NCBI RefSeq assembly: GCF_008831285.2
Contig: NC_045145.1
Span: forward strand, 19,546,040 to 19,610,039
Origin: Nymphaea colorata
Lineage: Eukaryota; Streptophyta; Magnoliopsida; Nymphaeales; Nymphaeaceae
Length of the DNA stretch: 64,000 nucleotides
Reading direction: 5' to 3'
Made by a program: the position numbers and the translations under genes. Positions 11,373 through 23,720 of this stretch are shown one piece after another. Each line of letters starts with the position of its first letter. Positions within the stretch are counted from its first letter, which is position 1. Below the pieces are notes generated by a model, which did no database searches, had not been told where the DNA came from, and was given only the letters and a program-made list of their open reading frames with translations.

Positions 11373-14300
11373 TCAGAATGGACTAATTTCACGAGCCAAT
11401 TTCAACATAAACTCTGGCACAAGACGACGCCTGGGTGGTGCTGCTGCATCATCAGCCTGTGCTGCTGGGTCATCCGCATGTATCACAGCAAGAATGTCAT
11501 TAAGAAGCTCATCCCTTCCCCCTCTGAAAGGATCCTGCACAAATCATTCATGAAAAGGAGCACTCAGATAGTGAAAATTCTTCTTCATCCATGAAAACCG
11601 AACCATGGGGATGACGATTGGGCTTTTAGACCCAGATAATAAACAAACATATCCTAGTTGGATCTAGAATAACTAGAATTAAATCTGAGTTATACACAGG
11701 ATGGAACCTAAGAACAGCAGACAAATTCCTTACGTTTGCTATGTTGTCGAGTGGCTTAATTGAATGCCAACTATTTGGACCAATGTTGCAAAAGGTGTAT
11801 CGTAACATGTATTGGTCAAGCCAACCTATATGCCGTATCATAACACATCGTAATGTATCGTAAACATATCGCAAAATTATTTTTTAATTCATAAAAAAGT
11901 TAAGAAAAATCAGAAAAAAATATTAAAAAGTCAGAAAAAAATAAAGAATCATTAAAAAACTCATCACGTGTAATGAACATTCATCATTCATCATTCATAA
12001 GTCATAATATGTTAACAACACATTAAGAAAATAAAACAAATATCTTCATAAAATAAATAAAAATCTATGGTAAACTTTAGAAAGCAATAGAAAAATATGT
12101 AGAACTTGAAATTGAGAGATTATATACCTTTTATAAAACAAGAAACACAAAATCCCTCCTTTTTAAACGATGAATGGGTCTCCCACAAGTAAATCTCCTT
12201 TCGAACTGGCGATTTCTCCTTCGAATGGACAATTTATTTGACAAGTTTTTTCCATAACCAGCAAAAAAATAACTCGATCAAAAGGGGCATCCTGCCCCTT
12301 TTTCTAAAAAAGTACCGGTCATGTCATATGATACAGCAGCCGTATCATAAGATACAGCTGATACACCTTCAATACACATGAAAAATGTGTGTCTTAGGCA
12401 TTTCGTATAGGTAAACACTGTATGATACATATGGATAACATTGGTTTGGACTCTTATATTTTCATATTTGTACCAGTCTCGATGCTGCAATGATGCACAC
12501 TTGATAGAACTTTTCTTTATCTTTTGTTGGAAGAAGATCAAAGGCATTTTAATGAATTACCTAACACTGACATAAGTGACTGCCAATCTGCGATTCAGAT
12601 TCCCTGGTGATCCACAATTGATTCATATATTATTTTGTTTACTCAAAGATATTTGTGAACTTACAGTTGCATTTCAATCTGTATAGTGATCCAAAGGAGT
12701 CAAAAAAAGACATTGGCCATAACAGGCTGGACCTGCTAAAAGTCACATCCCCAGTTGCGGCGTCAGTGGTGATGGGCATAAGTTTAAAACTTGAAAAAAA
12801 CTTCTCATAAAACTTAGAACTACAAACTCCTAGAGAAGACTAATAAGTTACAGCACGCTATTCTGCCAAAAACAAAGTAAACTGAATTCCTGGATTAGTT
12901 AAGTGAAAGATAAAAGATTTCCTGGAATGGAATAGCTCGCAGCTGTCATGACCTAATTCTAAGTATCTAACCAAACTGGGCTGAGATCGCTTTTTTTTTT
13001 CTCCAGTGCCCATTTATTACCATACAATTGGAGATAATAAGATAGGTTACAGGATATTTGCGTCAGCTTATTGGCTTACCTGAAGAAACAAGTCTGTGTG
13101 TGTCTTCCCTTCGTATAAAATAAGCTTACAATGAGATCCAGCCTTCTCAAGAACACTGGCAAATGACTTGCTGGATAACAAAATATTGAAAGACATAAGC
13201 ACAAAAGAAAGGGCTCAAGTGAAAAGTCAAGAGACCCTATAACATCTTAAAAAGGATCAATATATAAGTGTTTTGCATATTATTCCTCACTCGAACTGAT
13301 TGAATCTATATGGAAGATCTTGGACATTTGAATTGCATTAACAATCATATATTCAATTTCTCTCTCATATCTTTAACTCCAAAAGGACATTCATGGAATC
13401 AGCCTATGTTGTAAAGATTTTGATGACCTAATCACTCATTGATGAATTTTTCAACCCATGGGTTGATGACTATGTAAGACAATTCCCTCCAAGTACTTTC
13501 AAAGCAGTGAATAGCTTGAAAACTGTGAAAAAAGTTTATGAGAAACACTAGCTCTTTAAGATCACAGGAAGCAAGATCCTCGTACTTCTATTTTGATATC
13601 TTTTATACTAACCTTTCCAATATATCACTTGCCATTAGCTTATCTAAAACAAGTAAAAGTTCTTCCAATTTTTTCATCAAAAAAATCATTTTTTAAAATT
13701 CATAATACAGTTGCTTCAGCCAGTGGCACTGTCTTAAGTGAATAAAAGCCAAATGTTATCACTACAAAAAATGATGACAATAAAAATATAAAGAATACTC
13801 CAATACATTCGTTAATACTTAATACTAAGCTTAGGGTTTACGACATGCAAATCCATATAGTAGTTTCCACAATAGAACTTGCTGTTGGGAAGTGTTATGG
13901 GAAATCAAGAACCAGAGATTTGTCATTTTAAATTGGTAAAGGAATCAAGGAAAAGATAGAAACATGAAGAAATATGTAAACAATATGCAAATCATGACAG
14001 GACAAAATCGATCTCAAGGTTTTAGCAAGAAATCACAGCCCATTTTTTAAAATCCTTTATAAAAAATTAATACCTGGCATCTAATGGTATGGAGTAGTCA
14101 CTGGTTCCATGAAAAAGAACGAAAGGAGGTAGAAGTGAGATGGCTGATCGGTTACTCTGATCTTGAACAATTACTTCAGGAGAGAAGTGCTGCAAGGAGT
14201 GTTCTCCTTCCATTATGCTGCAGTTTAGTTTATCAGAAAATATCACATAAAAGAATCATGATACAGCAATAAGGATATATTAAAACCAAAATCTAGATAC

Positions 14301-16368
14301 TACTCTTGTGTTGCTGCCAAGACAAATTCCTGAACTCCGTAGCTTCTTTAGTTAAATTTGGGAAAACTTCAGACCTTAAAACTTTGGAGAGAATTTTATA
14401 GATATTGTTACCAAAAATAGTAAACTGATAAGTTTTCCAATGACTTGGACAAGTGCTTCGAAATATAAAAGAGATAAAGGAAGAAAGACATTAAAGCTTA
14501 CATGAAGAAATGAAGAAGCTAAAATGATGGAAAATATGATGATATTTGAAGATACAATGAAATTGCAGCTTTAATTACATATGTATTTGGGAAGGTATCT
14601 GCAGATATAAAAAATAGATTACGTCTGCTGTCAATTGTAATATTCTCAAAGCTGGAAACATAGCAGACATACCTAAGAAATATTGACCGATATAGTCCTC
14701 GTCTGTGGAAGTGATCAACCAAGTTCAACATGTTGTACCTATTTCATAAGAAGATATTTGTGAGAAACAGCAAAATTACTGCTCAAGAGATAAACCCGCG
14801 AGACACATAACCAAATTAGACTGATTGTAACATGCAAGTGTTCCCTACCTAGTTGACAAAAAACAAAATCTCAAAAACTGGAATGAGTATCATGCATATT
14901 TTCTTCTTTCATGTGATTCATCCCTGCCTACAAGCACATGCAGATGCAGGAAAGCAGATGCAAGCTTAGTTGCAGAGATAAACACAAACACGTGAAGTTT
15001 GAAGTTGCATATGCACAATGGAAAATAGAGGACCACAAATAATGAAATAAACCAATTTAAATTTTCATCCAGAAACAGAAGGAGATTTACCCTCCAGAGA
15101 TGCCGAAATATGCCCTAATCTGTGTGATACTCCATGCAGAATGCTCTGCTTCTCCACATTCTTTCATTGCTTGTTCAACAAGAGCACAAGCAGCAATATG
15201 TGCACCAGCTGATTGCCCCATCACATATACTCTAGACAGACAAAAATATCTACATGAGAAAATTAATCAGTTCTATCAGTTTCCGTTTACAGTAACCCAC
15301 ATAACTTACCTGTTGGGATCACCACCATATGCAGCAATGTTATTGCACACGAATGAGATTCCTTGAGAAGCATCTTTCACCATGTCACTTATCGTCCCTT
15401 GAGGAAAATTCCTGGGATAAAATTATTGTATATATGCATATATCCACATCCATAAATGATAAAATGCAGAAGAAACACAAGATAGTGGCTTCCACATGAG
15501 AACAGAAACAGATACTGCAAAGAAGACAACCTGTAGTCAATGCATGCTACTATAACATCTCTATCTGCTAATTGTTGTCCCAAAAGAGAACCCCATGCCT
15601 TGTACCTAAAGAGACAAATTCATAAAGCTCAAATTAACTGAACAAGCAATTCACAATTAGAGAAGAAGGGGAACAATACTTAAAATTATTGAGTGCCATG
15701 CATTAAATGCAGAAAGGAAAACATTTAACAAGATCTTACCCGATGATCCAGGCACCACCAGTTACAAATGCCACGACAGGTTTTGGCTCCTCTAAGCTTA
15801 AAGGTAAATACAAATCCAACCTGTGGAGCGACCCTCGCAATATGCCAAAACCAAATTACATGGGGTGAAATATAATATTTCAAAATGCATTGATCTTTAA
15901 AATAGAGGTTATTAGTATGCCTGGTTAGAAAAAGGACTAATTCATACCGATTTCTTGCTTCGTCCCCATAAATTATGCTTCGACGAATTTGCCTTGAGTA
16001 ATAATAGAAATACCCAACTGCAACATGCTGATATTGATTATGGGAAATATGTGATATTCGTGAACTTATTACATCAGAAAGTTGGTAGATAAACCACCGG
16101 TTCTCATGTGTATGAAAACTTAGCAAAAAATTCAAAAACAATTACAAGAATTGAACATTATTTAGAATATAAAATCATCTAATCAAATTAGGAGTAGCAT
16201 ACCCTGCAAAAACCCTGGCATAAGGAGCAAAGCATAAAGACCAAGTGCAAGGAACCTGGTTATCCATCTGTAACCTACCCTGCACAAATTTGATTTGACA
16301 ATAAAGAGCAAGTATTATGATATATAACATTGTTTTGCACATCAAAAGATGATAAAAGAAAATACAAA

Positions 16369-16433
<65 letters not shown>

Positions 16434-17974
16434 ATGCAAGGAAAGCATAAAAATGTCGTGCAATTTATCCTAAGAACTCGAGACAGCTAGCCACCAGAGC
16501 ATAAAAGAATTCCAGCAACAGATGCAGAACCTTTTGAGCTTTTAATCATAAAGCTGGAGTGAATAAAAAGAACAAAATTCAACCGAAATTGCACCATTCG
16601 TACTCCTGTCAAGCCAGGAGTGAAGTCTACCGCGTTATCCTCAAATAAAGCACATCAATGGTACTGGTCTTTCAGCAGGAGATTGAGACCTGGACACCTA
16701 AGGGACCGCCTTACAAAAGCTCAGTCTTGTTTAACTGCCTGTCAAAACAGAACAGAGTGGCCGGCCACAGGTCATGGAACCTTTGAACAAACCGTCTTAG
16801 TGTAATTCTACTAGTGGAATTTCTACTGCAGAATAGCCAGGAAATCCTCGTGGACAACTCGTACCATGACCCTGCTAAGTCAGCAATCCCATGAATAAGT
16901 ACATCGATTTTAAATACCAGAATCAAAGTCTGAGATGCTGAAGCAAATTTTTTTTAGCTTTTTCTCCCTTTTTTCTGCTTTCACAATGGAAAAATTTGAA
17001 CTGCAGTATAGCGACTCAAAATGCCAATTCGCACACCTTGTTCAGGGCGCACTTGTGGCAGCAGAGACATCCAGATCTACTCAGCAAAAGACATCGGTCT
17101 ATGGACGTTTATCCAAGTCACAGTCGCATTCGTACTGAAGAAAAGGATGTACACCACCACTTGATGCTGGTAGAAATAACCTTTCCTCGACAGCTATAAA
17201 TAGTACAATCAGGTGAAAGCAACACTTCCGCTATCACATTATAATAGTTTTGTTTCTCTCAAAGTATGTTTCACACAGTTCGTGATATGCCGGTGCTATG
17301 AAGACACATTTGATGTGGTTTTTTAACGTTAAAGACGTACAAAGAAATTATAATACAGAATCATTCTAACCACGTATTCAAGGAGGAAATAGAATATGGT
17401 TATACAATCAGATCGACACAGAGAGGGAGAGAGAGTAGCGCATCTACCCCAGGTAGCGAAGCAACGTGAAGCTGAGGCGGGTAATCAAGTACGTCTCCGC
17501 GGCAGCGTGGCCAACATCCTCTCTGAACGATGGATGTGGCGATGGGCCCACGCCTAAACCGTGGGGCCCGGAACCGACATCGCCGCCGCTCCCCGTCCTC
17601 CGCCTCCTCTGGTGTTTGGAGTTGGTGGTTCCGCCCCGGACGACGAAAGCGGAACGCTCGTCGACGCTGTCATCGCCCATGCCCCGGACCTGTCCCTCCT
17701 CCCTCTTGCCGTCCTTCTCTCCCAACAATGAGAGGGAAGACGGTGACGAAGAAGAAGAGGGTGGGCATGATGACGATGACGACGACGACGACGAGGAGGA
17801 GGAGGAGGAGGAGAGTGGAGGAACGGATCGCAGGAAGGGCACGTCATTGTCGCAATCGTCATCATCGTCGCGTCCGTGGAGGAGGAGACTGCCAAGGCTG
17901 GGGCGAACGCCAGCAATCAACTTGTGCACCACCTGCATCGACACCTCGCCAATCCGCAGATGCCTCCGAAGCAA
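11373..17974 (-). CDS. ICME: Isoprenylcysteine alpha-carbonyl methylesterase (ICME/ICMEL), complete, 11 exons
   Basis: Membrane esterase that removes the C-terminal methyl ester from prenylated proteins; the family acts in ER/Golgi membranes and modulates ABA responses. Coding exons in order: 17448-17974, 16203-16279, 15948-16017, 15740-15820, 15531-15605, 15310-15411, 15091-15231, 14673-14738, 14074-14217, 13080-13170, 11373-11534 (511 residues). Family landmarks: [14 protein letters not shown], a membrane segment around [33 protein letters not shown] (oxyanion region), the nucleophile motif GQSAGAH (Ser318), HGTSDYS (Asp420) and GKTHTD (His452), with C-terminus [10 protein letters not shown]. 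The alpha/beta-hydrolase triad is therefore intact. The N-terminus is unusual: an acidic Asp run, then long Ser runs, before the conserved part. The start at 17974 is the first ATG of the frame; a second Met at 17938 is equally possible. Confidence 0.93.
11780..12444. mobile_element. MITE-like element in the last ICME intron
   Basis: A 665-bp insertion is flanked by the perfect 6-bp direct repeat TTTGGA (11774-11779 and 12445-12450). Its ends are inverted: the left starts CCAATGTT and soon has TGTATCGTA; the reverse complement of the right end starts CCAATGTT and soon has TGTATCATA. The interior is AT-rich with many GTATC/GATAC words near both ends and no ORF. Related sequence occurs near 23510-23720 in opposite orientation. 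The superfamily cannot be settled from this alone. Confidence 0.7.
16372..16432. repeat. (TA)n(GA)n compound microsatellite in ICME intron 1
   Basis: TA units to 16418 pass directly into GA units to 16432. Intron 1 (16280-17447) holds nothing else I recognise. Confidence 0.95.
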
Positions 17975-18989
17975 CGGACTTCCCTTCCTCCCACGCTTCT
18001 TCTGGCAGCCACCTCTCTCTCTCTCCCCACCTGGAACTATCTCATCATCCGAATCAGGTTGCTACGAGCGAGAGAGAGAGAGAAAGAGATCGTCTGTCTG
18101 TCAACAGGTGGTAGTTTCAAACCGTCGGGTCCGCCTCTCGTCTTGGAAGACAAAAAATAACTCCGGTTCTACTTCTCGCCCGGGCCAGAACACTTACGTT
18201 TTTTATCTGCATATTCTTAGAAAATGATGCCATTGCCCTCTTTAAACTTTACAATCAAACACTTGGCATACTTATATTATATTTATATCACATCCATCTT
18301 GAAATATATTTTAATGACGTGTGTTCAAACGAATAAGATACTTTTCTAACCAGTATCAGTATTTTTAATTTTATTTTTCGTGAATTTTAAATTTTTGATT
18401 CAATAAAAATTCAAAATTAACTGCTGGTAAAATTTCAAACATAAGCGGCAAATAAAGCTCGGTCTTGGATATCTAACTTAATTCCTTTAAATAAATAGGA
18501 TATAAAAAAAAACAGAATATCTAATGAAGAAACTGGGTTAGATATTAGCAAAAAAAGGGCATTCGTCCATCTTATGATTGGATACATGTAAAGCTTACGT
18601 AGCATTGATATGAATCTCAGGTGGGCACCTCAAAAAGGTTTTATAAAAGATTATAAAAGGTTAGGATAGCATAAGCAACCGCCCGCCCCATGGTAGCTCC
18701 AGTAGTGATTCGATATGGTTTTTAGAAGAGAGTTAGGATGCCAGCTTTACTTCATCGTCAAAGTGAATTTAATTTGGATCAAATTATGATATGGTTCGAA
18801 TATATGAACACATGATAAATTAAATATGGTAAAAAAGATACATCCAATTATTCAAGACGGATAATGGCCATGGGTGTTATTAGGTATTTATAAAAAGTGA
18901 AATTTACTTTTAAATAAAAGTTTGGAGTAACGTGAACATTAAAACAAAAATAATAACAAATAAATCTTTCAAATGTAATTCACTCGTTA

Positions 18990-19330
18990 CTTTCAGGGAT
19001 CGGTTGCATGTAAACGAAAGCGCGGCACAAAGCCGCGAAGGAGCGAGAAAGAACTGACGGCGCCGCAGAGAAGCAGCAGGGAAAGATTTTTTAGAGAGAC
19101 ATCGAAGTTGGGACCTCACGAGCCCCAAAGCCACCACTTTCTCTGGAAGGCGCAGCCGCTTCGTCGTCCGCACCCTCAAAGTTGGCAGCTGCTGATGAAG
19201 CGGCTGACGCCATTATCTCAACAGTACACGCTCATAAATGGCAGTGCACAGGACGCTGGAAGGGACGAAATGGACGAAGAAGAGAAAGCAGAACTCTTTT
19301 TAACACTTGTATCCATCAATGAATAGTGGT
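18990..19330 (+). other. GC-rich coding-like island, unidentified
   Basis: This stretch stands out from its AT-rich surroundings by base composition and by long open frames. One frame, open from about 19096 after a TAG, reads through LSLEGAAASSSAPSK and LAAADEAADAIISTVHAH. Another, from an ATG at 19108, runs to a stop near 19325. Neither matches a family I can name. It could be an exon remnant, a captured gene fragment in a transposon or a small gene exon. Confidence 0.2.
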
Positions 19331-20011
19331 CATAGGAGGATGTGACTATGAGGATGAACAGGTGAAAAAAAGGAGGAGATCAGGGGCGATGAGTGAAATC
19401 GAAGAGCCCAAGTCAAGTTTTATTGGAGTTTTAACAAGGCTTGTGGTTGAGACGCCTTAATTATCAAAGATTAATGGCACTTAATCTTGAGAACATCTTT
19501 GCTTTATTGGGTTTAGCTTGGCAGCTTCTCCTTGTTTTTTTTTTTTTTTTTTTTTAATGTATGAATGTCAATATATCTGCTTTGAATCAGATATTCGACA
19601 GAACCGATTCAAAAAAATTGGATATAGAAAAAAAATTAACATTTGATTAAGAAATCAGATCGAATTCACATCCGATCCAATTTGGATATACAAAAATATT
19701 TGCTTGGATTCGGATATGGATACGAATCGGATTCATTTTTAAACAAATATCTTATATCTAATGCTATTACATTTTGAAAAAATGGCAAAATCTGGTTCAA
19801 AATCTGGATCCAAATTTGGATATGAATATAAAAATCAGATTCAGATTGTAAAAACGAATGTTTAATTTGGATTCAGATTCAGATATGAATTTTCTTTATT
19901 CGTATTTGAATTCGAATTCGAATTGAATATATGAATATATGAAAAAATAGATATAACTAAGAGTATATCGAATTCAAATCGGATCCGTTGTCATCCTTAA
20001 TAAGAACGGGA

Positions 20012-20062
20012 TTGATGTTTGATATGGGGATGTTTGATATGGGGAGTTGATGTTTGATATGG
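20012..20062. repeat. Short imperfect tandem repeat
   Basis: Three near copies of GATGTTTGATATGGGGA lie end to end, the third diverging to GGATCC. Confidence 0.7.
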
Positions 20063-20754
20063 ATCCAATGTAAGTCAAGAATTAACGTAGAGCTCACACC
20101 TCATTGGCACGGTGATATAGTGCCACAAAAATTGACCAGATGATGTAATATTTTATCAGTTTTAACTGACGAGTTATTCTATGCCCCTCAAATTGTCATT
20201 TCTTTTTCAAGAATAATGCATCGGAAGTGTTTGCAAATTTTCTATTTTATTTCAGGTAAAATAAAGTTCTAGCTATAGTTTACTTCTCTGAGATGGAAAT
20301 CAAGTCTAACATAAAACCCAAACTTTGAATTTGTTGTGGCCATATCCATGTTGTGGTTTTGGGGTTTTAGACAACTTAGCAAGTGACTAAAAAGACAACT
20401 TCTCGAATTTTGACCTAGACATCTACAATCTTTGGCCACATTTCAATTGCATTATTCTTTGAGTGTGTGTATATGTGGATGTGTATACCTTGTCAAAACC
20501 CTTAAGTATTAAATCCATCATAAATTATTTTGATTGTTAATTTAAGTCAAATCAATTATTTGACAAGGAGAAAAAAAATTAGAAGAGATTTTAGTCATAT
20601 AGTACTAATTCAAAACTTTTTATCATCTTTCTCTCAACTCTCAATGTAGGAAAAATCAATATGCAAGATCATTCATAATGGCTCTTGGCACGTAAATTTT
20701 TGGTATCTACTTGTTCTTATGTTTCCTCTTCCTTTTAAATCACATCCTCAAGAT

Positions 20755-20763
20755 TATAAATAG
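20755..20763 (+). promoter_or_regulatory. Candidate TATA box before a 33-aa ORF
   Basis: TATAAATAG is a textbook plant TATA box and is followed by a pyrimidine-rich leader and an ATG 60 bp downstream. Nothing else supports a transcript. Confidence 0.3.
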
Positions 20764-20814
20764 TTTCTTCTTTCTTTCTTCTTGAATTAATCCGTGCCTT
20801 CACCACCGAACCTC

Positions 20815-20916
20815 ATGAAGAAAGCAGCAAGGAAAAGCTTGAGACTCGTTCAAGTTGTCACCCTCCACAGTTTCCTTCTTGTCTCTTGCCAAGTAGTTTG
20901 TCTGAGTTGTTTTTAG
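20815..20916 (+). CDS. Possible small secreted-peptide ORF or first exon, 33 aa
   Basis: The ORF starts MKKAARKSLRLVQVV and continues into a hydrophobic stretch (TLHSFLLVSC) before ending at a TAG. Basic residues followed by a hydrophobic core resemble a signal peptide. A TATAAATAG box lies 60 bp upstream and a CT-rich leader lies between. A GTAGTT inside the ORF after SCQ could act as a splice donor, making this only exon 1. I do not recognise a family, and the ORF is short enough to be chance. Confidence 0.22.
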   Translation: MKKAARKSLRLVQVVTLHSFLLVSCQVVCLSCF

Positions 20917-21803
20917 TCAAGATCGATCAGTTATAATATGTAATAGCGTATGCGTGTTAACGCCATTATGTTGTGGTCATATTTCATAGGTTGCGAACTT
21001 TTTATTTCAAAGATCACATACCTCTCTGAAGTTGGCTTTGCAAATCTAATCGGTAAACTGACGTCTGTATCCAATATTATACGCATCAACTATGTTCTTG
21101 AATATTACATTTTCTGGCAATATATTCGAAGGAACTTATGTAAGATTAAATTCTATATATATACTCCTCATTCGTAAGTCTCCATAAAAAAAAAAAAGTT
21201 AAAAAAGCATGATTTAAGAGTTAACACGTGATCTGATATCCATGTGTAAAACTGTATTTCAAGTCTACCAACTCAGTGCATGGTTTGGATTTGAATCAAT
21301 TCATAGGGATGTTAGGTCATCCAAAGATCTGACGTCCCACTAACAGCCCCAGCCTGACCCACATGAAAGGCAATGTAATCTGACTTGGGGCTCAACATTT
21401 TGTGTCTCCCTATGATTTGCATAAAGCCATTCCATGAACCGGCCGTACCAGATCTCTGTGTGGTGGGTATCAGGATCTCATTCATACACTATCGTATTTT
21501 ATCTCAATAATTTGTTAAAAGTAAAAGGCTAAGGTAAAAGAAAGTGAAAGTTCCTCCTCTTTTTCATCCTAAAAGCAAATCGAGATCCAAAAAGGTTTAA
21601 AAAGAAAGAAAGAAATAAAGACAAAAACAGTGACAATGGCAAAATAACTCTCTCTCTTATCTTGTATATTTAGTTCTTGTATTTTGTTTTTGCATTATGT
21701 TTTTATACTTAAGAAACTTCTTTGTTTGTGTCCAAATTTTGTTATGCATTCTTGTTTTATCAATTCACTCTCTCTTTTTCTTCAAATAATGGGTGGTGCA
21801 ACC

Positions 21804-21988
21804 CAGGGGCAGAGGGAAGGGGGGCCGCCTAGGCCATGGCCTCACCCCAGCTAATGAATTCTTTTTTACATTGAAAAAAATAATATTTTTTAATTACATA
21901 ATGTATTTTTTGTATTAGAATTCAGTTTGGCCCTACTCGGATCCAGAGATCAGACTGTGGGCCCGCTCCTGAAGAAAATCTTGGCTCC
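21804..21988. mobile_element. Short hAT-like element with 8-bp target duplication
   Basis: A 185-bp segment starting CAGGGGCAGAGG and ending TCTTGGCTCC is bounded by the perfect 8-bp direct repeat GTGCAACC at 21796-21803 and 21989-21996. The body is AT-rich and non-coding. The left end and the GGCTCCG right end belong to the same family as 3064-3267. Confidence 0.6.
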
Positions 21989-21994
21989 GTGCAA

Positions 21995-22180
21995 CCGGTT
22001 TGGCTGAGTTGGTAGTGATGTATAGTAACCACATCCTTGAATTCAAGTTGTATTGAGAAATGATGATCTTATCAGAAGTGTCATTGTTAAGGACAAGTGA
22101 ACTGGTTATTGTCTTCCCTCACTCCCATGCTTATTCTTGAGGGCATTTTATGACCCACAACACTTTATAACGTGTTTGAT
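21995..22180 (+). mobile_element. Possible second tRNA-derived SINE
   Basis: TGGCTGAGTTGG (22001-22012) is a perfect A box, followed 27 nt later by AATTCAAGTTG (22040-22050), a degenerate B box. It begins immediately after the right target duplication of the hAT-like element. The 3' boundary is a guess and no target duplication was seen. Confidence 0.35.
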
Positions 22181-22927
22181 ATCTTTATGTATCATGTATA
22201 CATATGAAGCCTTTTCAACTCAGGCATCGAGCAATTAACCCGGCCGATTGATGATGCTTGCATGAGTTGGTGTTCGGATTGATTCATCAACATTTTGTGA
22301 AGGGTGGTGCCGCCCAGGAATCCGTTGTGTGTAGTAAACGAAGCAGCGCAGAAGGAAGATGAAGGAGTTAGAGTCGGCACACGTCTGTAATATACCTGCA
22401 GATCATGCTCCTGCCACTGCTCTTCTCAGCAGCAAGTACCAGAACCCCACTAGCATTTGGAATCGATGCATTTGGATAGCGATACTCCATTATTGGAATC
22501 AATGGCAATTTGTTGATGGAATGTCAAACGTGAACATATGTATCAACCTCTTCTTAGCTGCAAAAATGCTGTGAAATTTGTACTGTAATGGTCATTTCTT
22601 TTGGGATTGTCTGCAAAATAAACCAGATGTTTGATGTTGAAGTCAAAATTTGAATAAGAACCAGTGCTGAGGCCAAGATCTGATTCTATATATGACCCAC
22701 CCACGAGCAGAAAGATAAATTAAGTAAGAGAAAGTAACACATGGTCTTCTGCAATTCTATAAGGTAAATTGTTTTATAATTCTGATCTTATAGGGAAATG
22801 GTCTTCCATTATGAGCATTTTGGTTGTTTTGTGGGCTGGCTGGGGCCATAACACATGGTCTCTTGTGAGGTGTCATAACATATATATAATCTATTCTGGA
22901 ATGAGCTCTTATATTATATGAACACAA

Positions 22928-23066
<139 letters not shown>

Positions 23067-23509
23067 ATCTAATGACAAGGTATGCAGCACTGTTTTCCTG
23101 AGAATTTTTTAAAATTTGTTTTCCTGACGAGGTAGTGCAGCATATATGCCAACTTTTAGTTATTAAATTTAAAAGTACATCTAGAAAATGAAAAACGTGT
23201 CTTTAGAATCAACAAGTATTATTTATACGATTAATTTGTATACCCTCTCTTACATGAAGTGATAATCCAAAACACGATTCCTTATGCTTTTGTACCGATT
23301 AACATTCCTTGTGCATCAAAATAATGGCAGGACCCGCCAAAAACATATTTTATCATGATCTCATATGCAGAAAACCCCCTACCGATTGCAATGCATCATG
23401 AAAAACAGCAGCTGCCCAATATTTAGTGGTTGAAGTCACTTTTTATTTCTTCCAGCTTAATCACATATGAAAGACTCTTTTTGTCCAATATCACAGAAAG
23501 CAGCAGCAT

Positions 23510-23720
23510 GCCGTTCCGGTTTGCTCACCGATACGGCATATTGGTTGGTCAGTATTCTTATGTATCGTATAATACCTCCTTATTTTCGGATTTTATAAAT
23601 TTCAAAAATAAATTTAAAACATTTCTAAATGACTTAAATTTGAAATATTTTTAAACATAAAAACCAGTAGGGGCTGATACGATACGCGTCCACCGTCACG
23701 AAACGATACTGATAACATGC
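23510..23720. repeat. Related copy of the GTATC repeat family, opposite orientation
   Basis: GATACGGCATATTGGTTGG here matches the reverse complement of the ICME-intron element around 11820-11850 (GATACGGCATATAGGTTGG). Both segments are rich in GTATCGTA and GATACGATA words. The copy is shorter, about 210 bp, and without a clear target duplication. Confidence 0.5.

Larger units (their letters stand above)
17975..20754. other. ICME 5' flank and repeat-rich intergenic DNA
   Basis: The first 250 bp upstream of the ICME ATG contain GA-rich sequence and probably the leader and core promoter. A GC-richer island at about 18990-19330 looks coding-like but is not identified. From 19560 to 20000 the DNA is dominated by recurring GGATAT, GAATCGGATTC and GATCCGAT words, a typical decayed repeat. 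It ends beside a short tandem repeat (about 20012-20060, unit GATGTTTGATATGGG). Confidence 0.6.

Noticed and set aside
17466..18227. Long plus-strand ORFs over the ICME first exon (up to 253 codons)
   Set aside because: They are antisense to the conserved ICME exon and owe their openness to trinucleotide repeats. The minus frame carries [14 protein letters not shown] and joins in phase to the next exon.
22192..22574. Short ORFs on both strands, one with NGFLGGTTLHKML
   Set aside because: I could not match this to a family with confidence, and the open frame is only 62 codons. It may be a gene fragment but is unsupported.
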